Shown here one piece after another: positions 57,866 through 64,000 of a DNA stretch of 64,000 nt; within the stretch, counting starts at the first letter, position 1, and each line of letters opens with the position of its first letter. The stretch comes from Pandoraea anhela (GTDB taxonomy: Bacteria; Pseudomonadota; Gammaproteobacteria; Burkholderiales; Burkholderiaceae). The stretch lies in contig NZ_CABPSB010000004.1 of assembly GCF_902459655.1 (NCBI RefSeq), forward strand, positions 186,001-250,000, given 5' to 3'. Under the pieces are notes generated by a model. That model was not told the DNA's origin and ran no database searches. It saw nothing but the letters and a program-made list of their open reading frames with translations. Both the position numbers and the translations under genes were made by a program.

Positions 57866-59743
57866 TTACAGTTTGTCGATGTCCGCAACGCGACGACCGG
57901 CCAGCGCGGCGCGGATGCTCTTGTCCATGCGGCGTGCGGCAAACGCGTCGGTCGCGTGCGAGAGCGCGTCGGTCGCGGTCTTGATGGCGACCTGATCTTC
58001 GCCGGCGGCCTTCTGCCGCAGATCGGCCAGCAGGCCGTCGATCTGCGCACGCTCCCCGGCGTCGAGCAATTCAGGGTCGGCCTGCAGCGCGCTGTCGATC
58101 GCAACCAGCAGACGCTCGGCTTCCACCTGCTGCTCACGCAGTGCGCGGGCACGCATGTCCTGCTCCGCTGAGCCGAAGCTGTCCTGCAACATGCGGGAAA
58201 TGTCTTCGTCGGCCAGACCGTACGACGGCTTGACCTCGATGGAAGCGGCCACGCCCGAATGCATTTCCTGGGCGAAGACGGACAGCAAACCGTCGGCGTC
58301 GACCTGATACGTCACGCGAATGCGTGCGGCACCTGCCGTCATCGGCGGAATGCCACGAAGCTCGAAGCGCGCCAGCGATCGACAGTCGGACACCAGCTCA
58401 CGTTCGCCTTGGAGCACGTGAATGGCCATCGCCGTCTGACCATCCTTGAACGTGGTGAATTCTTGCGCACGCGCGACCGGAATCGTCGCATTGCGCGGAA
58501 TGATTTTCTCGACGAGGCCGCCCATCGTTTCCACACCGAGCGAGAGCGGAATCACATCGAGCAACAGCCAGTCGTCGCCCTCGGCCTGATTGCCTGCCAG
58601 CAGGTTCGCCTGGACGGCGGCACCGAGCGCGACCACCTGGTCCGGATCGAGATCCACGAGCGGCTCGCGGCCGAAAAAGTTCGCCACTGCGGCACGCACT
58701 TGCGGCATGCGCGTTGCGCCGCCCACGAGCACGACACCCTTGACGTCTTCCGGCCCCATGCCGGCGTCGCGCAACGCCTTGCGCATCGGCCCGATCGTGC
58801 GCTGTACCAGCGGGGCGCCCAGCGTCGTGAACTGCTCGCGCGTCAGTGCCAGCGAGACACGGCGATCCCCCGACAGCGTCAGTGCGATCGGGGCCTGTTC
58901 GGCGTCCGTCAGCGCTTCTTTGGCGGTGCGTGCGTGGTCCAGCAAGCTGCGTACGTCTTCCGGCGTGAGCGATGCGCTGTCGATACCCGCAGCCTGCACG
59001 GCCCAGCGATAAATTTCCTGATCGAAATCGTCGCCGCCAAGCGCCGAATCGCCGCCTGCAGCGAGGACTTCGAACACCCCCTTCGTGAGACGAAGAATCG
59101 AGATGTCGAACGTTCCGCCACCAAGGTCGTAGACCGCGTAGAGGCCTTCCGCGCCATTGTCCAGACCATATGCAATCGCAGCAGCCGTCGGTTCGTTGAG
59201 CAGACGCAGCACATTCAGGCCCGCGAGTCGCGCGGCATCCTTGGTCGCTTGCCGCTGGGCGTCATCGAAGTACGCAGGCACGGTAATAACGGCACCGACC
59301 AAATCATCACCCAGCGTATCCTCGGCGCGCTGGCGCAACGTGGCAAGAATCTCGGCAGACACTTCGACCGGGCTCTTCACGCCACCTGCGGTGTTCATCT
59401 GCACCATGCCGGGCGCGTCGACGAAGTCGTAGGGGGCGTTGTCCGCATGGGCAACGTCCGCGAGACCCCGGCCCATGAAACGTTTGACGGAAACGATGGT
59501 GTTACGCGGATCGGTGGCCGCAGCCGTTTTGGCGTCGTAACCGATCTGGGTGCGGTGCCCCCCCAGATAACGTACGACGGACGGCAGCAACACGCGGCCC
59601 TGATCGTCGGGAAGGACTTCGGCCACACCGCTGCGCACGGAGGCAACGAGCGAGTGCGTCGTGCCAAGGTCGATGCCCACAGCGAGTCGCCGCTGGTGCG
59701 GCGCAGGGGACATGCCGGGTTCGGAAATTTGCAGAAGGGCCAT
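57866..59743 (-). CDS. hscA: Fe-S protein assembly chaperone HscA (Hsp70 family)
   Basis: 625 residues. Hsp70 ATPase motifs: [66 protein letters not shown] and [15 protein letters not shown]. The substrate-binding domain follows from about 400, and the C-terminal lid ends in VADIDKL without an EEVD tail. With HscB it moves clusters from IscU to target proteins by recognising the LPPVK motif of IscU. It is 87 bp after hscB. Confidence 0.97.
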   Translation of the reverse strand: MALLQISEPGMSPAPHQRRLAVGIDLGTTHSLVASVRSGVAEVLPDDQGRVLLPSVVRYLGGHRTQIGYDAKTAAATDPRNTIVSVKRFMGRGLADVAHADNAPYDFVDAPGMVQMNTAGGVKSPVEVSAEILATLRQRAEDTLGDDLVGAVITVPAYFDDAQRQATKDAARLAGLNVLRLLNEPTAAAIAYGLDNGAEGLYAVYDLGGGTFDISILRLTKGVFEVLAAGGDSALGGDDFDQEIYRWAVQAAGIDSASLTPEDVRSLLDHARTAKEALTDAEQAPIALTLSGDRRVSLALTREQFTTLGAPLVQRTIGPMRKALRDAGMGPEDVKGVVLVGGATRMPQVRAAVANFFGREPLVDLDPDQVVALGAAVQANLLAGNQAEGDDWLLLDVIPLSLGVETMGGLVEKIIPRNATIPVARAQEFTTFKDGQTAMAIHVLQGERELVSDCRSLARFELRGIPPMTAGAARIRVTYQVDADGLLSVFAQEMHSGVAASIEVKPSYGLADEDISRMLQDSFGSAEQDMRARALREQQVEAERLLVAIDSALQADPELLDAGERAQIDGLLADLRQKAAGEDQVAIKTATDALSHATDAFAARRMDKSIRAALAGRRVADIDKL

Positions 59744-59830
59744 GACTTTGCAATGCGGACGACACGCCGGTGCGTGCGCCCTGTTCTCAAGCGGTTCTCA
59801 ATGACATGTGACAGCGCCGCACCGGGGCCG

Positions 59831-60361
59831 TCACGCGTTTTCCAGCGCTTCGATGCGCTGTGCGATGTCCTCTTGCGCGCGCGCAATGAACATCAGTTGT
59901 CGCACGGCTTCGGCGGCGGGCTGCCATGCAGCGCTGTCAAGCCATTCGCACAGTTTGGCGAGCCGCACGCGACGGTCGTCACGCAAGGTCTTGGCGAGCA
60001 CATCGAGCGCACCGACGTTACGCGCGTCCACGGCGTCGTCGATGGCTTCGCGCCATTCCATTTGTTGCATCAGGAAATCGGGGGCCATCGCGGTGTTGTT
60101 TTCCGCGCCCACATCGATGCCCTGCAACGTCAGCAGATACGTCGCCCGTTGAAGCGGGTCACGCAGCGTGCGGTACGCAGCATTCGCCTGCGCAGCCCAT
60201 TGCATGGCCACGCGCCGCTCCGCCTCGCTTGCGCTCGCGAATCGATCCGGGTGCACGCGCGATTGCACGGCACGGTACGCAGCTTCGAGCGCATCGTTGT
60301 CGAGCGCGAAGCCCTGCGGCAGATCGAACAGCGTGAAATAGTTGTCAGTCAGTGCACTCAT
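59831..60361 (-). CDS. hscB: Fe-S assembly co-chaperone HscB (J-domain)
   Basis: 176 residues, close to E. coli HscB (171). The J domain contains the HPD tripeptide in [17 protein letters not shown], and [15 protein letters not shown] is the conserved start. The C-terminal helical bundle (about 90-176) binds IscU. It stimulates the HscA ATPase. It follows the DUF3565 gene after 121 bp. Confidence 0.95.
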   Translation of the reverse strand: MSALTDNYFTLFDLPQGFALDNDALEAAYRAVQSRVHPDRFASASEAERRVAMQWAAQANAAYRTLRDPLQRATYLLTLQGIDVGAENNTAMAPDFLMQQMEWREAIDDAVDARNVGALDVLAKTLRDDRRVRLAKLCEWLDSAAWQPAAEAVRQLMFIARAQEDIAQRIEALENA

Positions 60362-60482
60362 CGCGCCCGTTCACCACATTGGATCTACGACCGGGCCGAC
60401 ACTCGGCCCGTAAAAAAAGCGGCTCGCGCCGCCTTGCTGCCTACGCCACTGCTCTTGCCTGCCGATTGCGCCTGCCGTCGCC

Positions 60483-60734
60483 TCAGGCATCCGACGGCTC
60501 ACCGCGTTCGCACTTCCGGCAGGGCAATTCGCTGCCGAGCATGGCGTCGCGCCCTACGGCGCTTTGCGTCCATGTCCGGATCTGCCACGGGGGGAGATGC
60601 CGGACATGTTGCCCATGCCCACACGCCAGACGCGCTACCCACTGGCCTTCGTCATCCAGACGAAAACCGACGATCTTGCGTAAAGGCGGCGGATCGGCCG
60701 GCAATGCCGCTGCGTCAGACGCGGAACGACTCAC
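60483..60734 (-). CDS. DUF3565 protein encoded within the isc operon
   Basis: 83 residues from a GTG that overlaps the 3' end of iscA by 20 bp. The family pattern [37 protein letters not shown] and the C-terminal CxxC in [10 protein letters not shown] are present, so it may bind a metal through Cys and His residues. The function of DUF3565 is unknown to me. Its position between iscA and hscB suggests a role in metal or Fe-S handling, which is an inference from position only. Confidence 0.8.
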   Translation of the reverse strand: MSRSASDAAALPADPPPLRKIVGFRLDDEGQWVARLACGHGQHVRHLPPWQIRTWTQSAVGRDAMLGSELPCRKCERGEPSDA

Positions 60735-61038
60735 CGCAACCGCACTCGTCCTTGACGTTCGGGTTGTTGAAGCGGAACCCTTCGTTCAGACCTTCGCGCG
60801 CGAAGTCCAACTCGGTGCCGTCGATATAAGGCAGACTCTTCGGATCGACGATCACCTTCACGCCGTGGCTCTCGAAGACGGTGTCTTCGTTCGCCACGTC
60901 GTCGGCGTACTCCAGCTTGTAGGCCAGGCCCGAGCAACCGGTCGTCTTCACGCCCAGTCGCAGGCCCACGCCCTTGCCGCGCCGCGTCAGATAACGCGAA
61001 ACGTGCTGCGCGGCCTTCTCGGTCAATGTAATGGCCAT
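60715..61038 (-). CDS. iscA: Fe-S assembly scaffold/carrier IscA (A-type)
   Basis: 107 residues from the ATG at 61038; the open frame upstream to 61251 is a shadow of iscU. The three conserved cysteines are in [10 protein letters not shown] and [10 protein letters not shown]-type carriers deliver 4Fe-4S clusters to targets under oxygen. It is 29 bp after iscU. Confidence 0.97.
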   Translation of the reverse strand: MAITLTEKAAQHVSRYLTRRGKGVGLRLGVKTTGCSGLAYKLEYADDVANEDTVFESHGVKVIVDPKSLPYIDGTELDFAREGLNEGFRFNNPNVKDECGCGESFRV

Positions 61039-61067
61039 CTTGCCTGATTCCTTATTCGTCGCGCTGC

Positions 61068-61475
61068 TTACGCAGCCTGAGCCGTCTCGGCCGTCTGGCC
61101 GTGCTTCTGCTTGTAGTCGGCAACGGCCGCCTTGATCGCGTCTTCGGCCAGAATCGAGCAGTGAATCTTCACCGGCGGCAAAGCCAGTTCTTGCGCGATT
61201 TCGGTGTTCTTGATTGCGAGTGCCTGATCGAGCGTCTTGCCCTTGACCCACTCGGTGACCAGCGACGACGAGGCGATCGCCGAACCGCAGCCGTAGGTCT
61301 TGAACTTGGCGTCTTCGATCACGCCGGCTTCGTTCACGCGGATCTGCAACTTCATGACGTCGCCGCAGGCCGGTGCGCCGACCATGCCCGTACCGACGGC
61401 GTCGTCGCCCTTCTCGAACGAACCGACGTTACGCGGGTTTTCGTAGTGATCCAGAACTTCCTTGCTGTACGACAT
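61068..61475 (-). CDS. iscU: Fe-S cluster scaffold IscU
   Basis: 135 residues. Cluster ligands C37 ([10 protein letters not shown]), C63 ([10 protein letters not shown]) and C106 ([11 protein letters not shown]) are present, with D39 that tunes cluster stability. The HscA recognition motif LPPVK is at residues 99-103. IscU receives sulfur from IscS and builds 2Fe-2S clusters. It follows iscS by 18 bp. Confidence 0.98.
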   Translation of the reverse strand: MSYSKEVLDHYENPRNVGSFEKGDDAVGTGMVGAPACGDVMKLQIRVNEAGVIEDAKFKTYGCGSAIASSSLVTEWVKGKTLDQALAIKNTEIAQELALPPVKIHCSILAEDAIKAAVADYKQKHGQTAETAQAA

Positions 61476-61493
61476 GGCTAACTCCTTAAATGC

Positions 61494-62717
61494 TCAGTGT
61501 GCGGCCCATTGGATCGAATTCAGATCGACCCCGTCCTTGTACATTTCCCACAGCGGCGACAGATCGCGCAGCTTGCCGATCTTGCTCTTGAGCAGTTCGA
61601 CCACGTAGTCGACTTCCTGCTCGGTCGTGAAACGACCCACCGTGAAGCGGATCGAGCTGTGCGCCAGTTCATCGTTGCGGCCCAGGGCGCGCAAAACGTA
61701 GGAAGGCTCGAGCGAGGCCGACGTGCACGCCGATCCCGACGACACGGCCACATCCTTGATCGCCATGATCAGCGACTCGCCTTCGACAAAATTGAAGCTG
61801 ATGTTCAGGTTGTGCGGGACACGCTGCTCCATGTCGCCGTTCACATACACTTCTTCCATTTCCGTCAGACCGGTCAGCAGACGATCACGCAGCATACGAA
61901 CGCGCTCGTTCTCGACGGCCATCTCTTCACGGGCCAGACGGAACGCCTCGCCCATACCAACGATCTGGTGCGTGGCGAGCGTACCCGAACGCATGCCGCG
62001 CTCGTGGCCACCACCGTGAATCTGTGCTTCGATACGCACACGCGGCTTACGGCGCACGTACAGCGCGCCGATACCCTTCGGACCGTACGTCTTGTGCGCC
62101 GAGAACGACATCAGGTCGACCTTCAGTGCGGCCAGATCGATCGGCATCTTGCCGGTCGCCTGGGCGGCGTCGACATGGAAAATGATGCCTTTCTCACGGC
62201 AGATGTCGCCCAGCGTGGCGATATCCTGAATCACGCCGATTTCGTTGTTCACCGCCATGATGGACACGAGAATCGTGTCGGGGCGCAGCGCCGCCTTGAA
62301 GACATCCAGATCCAGCAGGCCATCATCCTTGACGTCCAGATAAGTGACTTCAAAGCCTTCGCGCTCGAGCTCGCGCATCGTGTCGAGCACCGCCTTGTGC
62401 TCAGTTTTCACTGTGATGAGATGCTTGCCCTTGCCTTGATAGAAGTGGGCAGCCCCCTTGATGGCGAGGTTGTTCGACTCGGTCGCGCCCGACGTCCAGA
62501 CGATTTCGCGCGGATCCGCGTTCACCAGCTTGGCGACTTCCTCACGCGCCTCTTCCACTGCCTGCTCGGCAGCCCAGCCAAACGAGTGGCTGCGCGACGC
62601 AGGATTGCCGAACTGCTCGCGCAGGTACGGCAGCATCTTGTCCACGACACGCGGGTCAATCGGCGTGGTGGCGCTGTAATCCATGTAGATGGGGAGGTTG
62701 AGGGTGTCGTTTTTCAT
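61494..62717 (-). CDS. iscS: Cysteine desulfurase IscS
   Basis: 407 residues. The PLP lysine is in [16 protein letters not shown] and the catalytic cysteine C331 is in [15 protein letters not shown]. The conserved N-terminus [20 protein letters not shown] identifies the group I IscS type, with the C-terminal IscU-binding helix ending in SIQWAAH. It releases sulfur from cysteine for Fe-S clusters and tRNA thiolation. It is 31 bp after iscR. Confidence 0.98.
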   Translation of the reverse strand: MKNDTLNLPIYMDYSATTPIDPRVVDKMLPYLREQFGNPASRSHSFGWAAEQAVEEAREEVAKLVNADPREIVWTSGATESNNLAIKGAAHFYQGKGKHLITVKTEHKAVLDTMRELEREGFEVTYLDVKDDGLLDLDVFKAALRPDTILVSIMAVNNEIGVIQDIATLGDICREKGIIFHVDAAQATGKMPIDLAALKVDLMSFSAHKTYGPKGIGALYVRRKPRVRIEAQIHGGGHERGMRSGTLATHQIVGMGEAFRLAREEMAVENERVRMLRDRLLTGLTEMEEVYVNGDMEQRVPHNLNISFNFVEGESLIMAIKDVAVSSGSACTSASLEPSYVLRALGRNDELAHSSIRFTVGRFTTEQEVDYVVELLKSKIGKLRDLSPLWEMYKDGVDLNSIQWAAH

Positions 62718-62748
62718 GGGGTGCTCCAGGATCGTGCCGTGGCGCCTG

Positions 62749-63276
62749 TTATGAACGGGCCATATCGAAGACCGAATTGGGGATGCGCGTCGTCATTGTC
62801 TGGTTGCTGTTACCGGACTCGCGCGTGTCGCGCAGCACAGCTTGCTGTGCCTGCTTGCTGCGCTGCTGCTCGACCAGGTCGCGCAGCGAAACGGAATCGA
62901 GATACTCGACCATCTTCTGGTTGAGTGTCGCCCACAGCTCGTGCGTCATGCAGTGACCGCGATGGCCGTCCTGCCCTTTCTCGCAGTTACCTTTGCTTCC
63001 GCACTGTGTGGCGTCGAGCGGTTCGTCGACAGCAATGATGATGTCGGCGACAGTCACCTCTTCCGCGCGTCGCGCAAGGCTGTAACCGCCCCCCGGCCCA
63101 CGTACGCTTTCCACGATTTCGTGGCGGCGCAGCTTACCGAACAGCTGTTCCAGATAGGAGAGGGAAATTCGCTGACGCTGACTAATGCCCGCAAGCGTCA
63201 CGGGACCCGCGTCCTGGCGCATGGCCAGGTCGATCATCGCCGTGACGGCGAAACGGCCTTTCGTGGTAAGTCTCAT
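62749..63276 (-). CDS. iscR: Fe-S-sensing transcriptional regulator IscR (Rrf2 family)
   Basis: 175 residues. The winged helix (1-80) reads [35 protein letters not shown] and [13 protein letters not shown]. The 2Fe-2S ligands are C92, C98, C109 and H112; the gap between the second and third cysteines is ten residues, longer than the five in E. coli, a spacing I believe is common in Betaproteobacteria. Cluster-loaded IscR represses its own operon through type 1 sites, two of which lie right upstream. It is the first gene of the isc operon. Confidence 0.97.
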   Translation of the reverse strand: MRLTTKGRFAVTAMIDLAMRQDAGPVTLAGISQRQRISLSYLEQLFGKLRRHEIVESVRGPGGGYSLARRAEEVTVADIIIAVDEPLDATQCGSKGNCEKGQDGHRGHCMTHELWATLNQKMVEYLDSVSLRDLVEQQRSKQAQQAVLRDTRESGNSNQTMTTRIPNSVFDMARS

Positions 63277-63292
63277 GATGAAGCAGGGGATT

Positions 63293-63317
63293 AATCTCGA
63301 CTATTTTCGTCAAGTAT
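63293..63317 (-). promoter_or_regulatory. IscR type 1 operator, proximal
   Basis: A 25-bp sequence that agrees with the known type 1 IscR consensus (GACT-RwwwY-AGTC core with flanking STAT arms) at 22 of 25 positions, by my own alignment. It overlaps the -10 box of the iscR promoter, as expected for repression. Confidence 0.82.
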
Positions 63318-63340
63318 AAATTCCCTACGAATTTAGTCAA
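63313..63340 (-). promoter_or_regulatory. isc operon promoter
   Basis: On the minus strand, TTGACT (63340-63335) and TATACT (63318-63313) are separated by 16 bp. Transcription would begin near 63306, about 30 nt before the iscR ATG. Both boxes lie within predicted IscR sites. Confidence 0.8.
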
Positions 63341-63344
63341 GTAC
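63320..63344 (-). promoter_or_regulatory. IscR type 1 operator, distal
   Basis: A second 25-bp sequence with 21 of 25 consensus matches, covering the -35 box. The centre is 27 bp from the proximal site, so two IscR dimers could bind side by side and block RNA polymerase cooperatively. Confidence 0.7.
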
Positions 63345-63362
63345 TTCTGGCCCATTTTTTGC

Positions 63363-63393
63363 GGAAGTTCCCCTTTCGATCAGGGCAACTTCC
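63363..63393 (-). repeat. Inverted repeat between iscR promoter and the Gcr-type gene
   Basis: GGAAGTTCCCCT (63363-63374) and AGGGCAACTTCC (63382-63393) pair at 11 of 12 positions with a 7-nt loop. It lies just past the stop of the edge gene. There is no T-run on the minus strand, so it is only a weak terminator candidate. Confidence 0.5.
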
Positions 63394-63401
63394 CAAACTG
63401 C

Positions 63402-64000
63402 TCATTTTTCGGGACGCGCCTCCATGCGCGGGGAGCGCAGGGGGAACAGCAGCACCAGAGGATTGCGCAGCACGGCGCGCCAGATAGCACGGTGGATTTG
63501 CCGACGGTCGCCCAATCGCAGTGGACGCGATCTGAGCGCCATGTGGAATGCTAACGCAAAACTGACACCGACGTTGAGCAGGGCCATCGTCCCGACACCC
63601 GCGACGGCGAGCCAAAGCGCCGAATCGTGCAGCACCGGCAGCCCCAGCACCCCGATCGACGTGGCAATCGAGCCCGTCGACAGCGTGACGTGACGGACCT
63701 CGAACGGCAGCGCAAATGCGGTGAGCACCGCGGGCACCAGTCCCAGCATGAAGCCCAGCGTCAGATTTCCCAACACCGGTGCGATGTGACGTCGACACCA
63801 GTCCGCCAGACGCTCCGCCCCGCTCCGGCCGAAAACGAACCGCAGACGGCGGTTGTATGTCAGCACGTCGCCAATGCCATGCAGCGCAAACCAGTTGTCG
63901 GCCCACCCGGAGATCAGACTGGAGCACCACAAAAGCACGCCGGTCAATGCCGCAAAGAACGGCGTCACGCCCAGGATCGAGAAAGAATGCAGCGTGGCCT
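63402..64000 (-). CDS. Gcr/SpecificRecomb-family membrane protein, C-terminal part cut by window edge
   Basis: About 199 residues are visible and the frame stays open to the right edge, where it reads ATLHSFSILG; the true start is outside the window. The visible part has about four membrane helices and the stretch LLWCSSLISGWADNWFALHG, with LGFMLGLVPAVLTAFALPFE. This matches the C-terminus of the large integral membrane proteins that are labelled site-specific recombinase (Gcr), although no recombinase catalytic motif is known in them and the membrane nature argues against a recombinase. It is transcribed toward the isc promoter. Confidence 0.78.
   Translation of the reverse strand, partial: ATLHSFSILGVTPFFAALTGVLLWCSSLISGWADNWFALHGIGDVLTYNRRLRFVFGRSGAERLADWCRRHIAPVLGNLTLGFMLGLVPAVLTAFALPFEVRHVTLSTGSIATSIGVLGLPVLHDSALWLAVAGVGTMALLNVGVSFALAFHMALRSRPLRLGDRRQIHRAIWRAVLRNPLVLLFPLRSPRMEARPEK

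Noticed and set aside
63402-64000. A mobile-element recombinase at the right edge
   Set aside because: The name site-specific recombinase is historical; the visible part is a polytopic membrane protein with no integrase motifs and no attachment sites or repeats nearby.

Overview
This 64 kb window is a dense, high-GC bacterial chromosome segment made almost entirely of core genes. Gene content and order place it in the Burkholderiales (Betaproteobacteria): a nuo operon preceded by tRNA-Leu, secG and tpiA; pyrG-kdsA-eno-ftsB; prfB-ivy-lysS; and an isc operon that includes a DUF3565 gene. Protein style and order suggest a Burkholderiaceae genus such as Pandoraea, but the genus is an inference. 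No phage, insertion sequence, integrase, CRISPR array or secretion island was seen.

Layout. 1-8347 (minus): complex I genes nuoA-H plus the first codons of nuoI. 8478-11893 (minus): tRNA-Leu(GAG), secG, tpiA, a quinone oxidoreductase and a small LuxR-type DNA-binding protein. 12081-14066 (minus): membrane diguanylate cyclase. 14397-18593 (plus): mutS and a secreted degenerate metallophosphatase. 18767-21109: FKBP isomerase, JmjC/cupin ribosomal oxygenase and an alanine-rich lipoprotein. 21243-28257 (minus): an eight-gene run (metallo-beta-lactamase fold, bamC, dapA, methyltransferase, trpS, M50 protease, YciO, PHP phosphatase). 28533-32928: hydrolase, DUF455 ferritin-like protein, gamma-carbonic anhydrase, hslO and a GPGWY-repeat lipoprotein. 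33099-37841 (minus): pyrG-kdsA-eno-ftsB. 38212-45192 (minus): hydrolase, comEC, tatD, lolD, lolC/E. 45376-48149 (plus): phosphoglycerate-mutase-like protein and recJ. 48173-52795: lysR, DUF1127, prfB, ivy, lysS. 52855-57119: the least explained part, with an orphan 387-residue protein, a DUF1444-like protein, a GT87-like membrane protein and a glycine-zipper protein. 57252-63276 (minus): iscR-iscS-iscU-iscA-DUF3565-hscB-hscA-fdx-iscX. The right edge cuts a Gcr-type membrane protein.

The genes serve respiration (nuo, with the isc system that builds its Fe-S clusters), translation (trpS, lysS, prfB, tRNA-Leu), cell envelope assembly (bamC, kdsA, lolCD, ftsB, secG, ivy) and DNA repair or uptake (mutS, recJ, comEC).

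The clearest regulatory signals are the prfB programmed +1 frameshift site, two tandem IscR-type operators on the isc promoter, a sigma-32-like promoter before hslO, a promoter and terminator around the tRNA, and several bidirectional terminators. I found no convincing new multi-gene system. The best leads for novelty are the orphan protein at 52855-54018 with its DUF1444-like neighbour, the 11-residue-repeat lipoprotein at 20852-21109, and the DUF3565 gene inside the isc operon.
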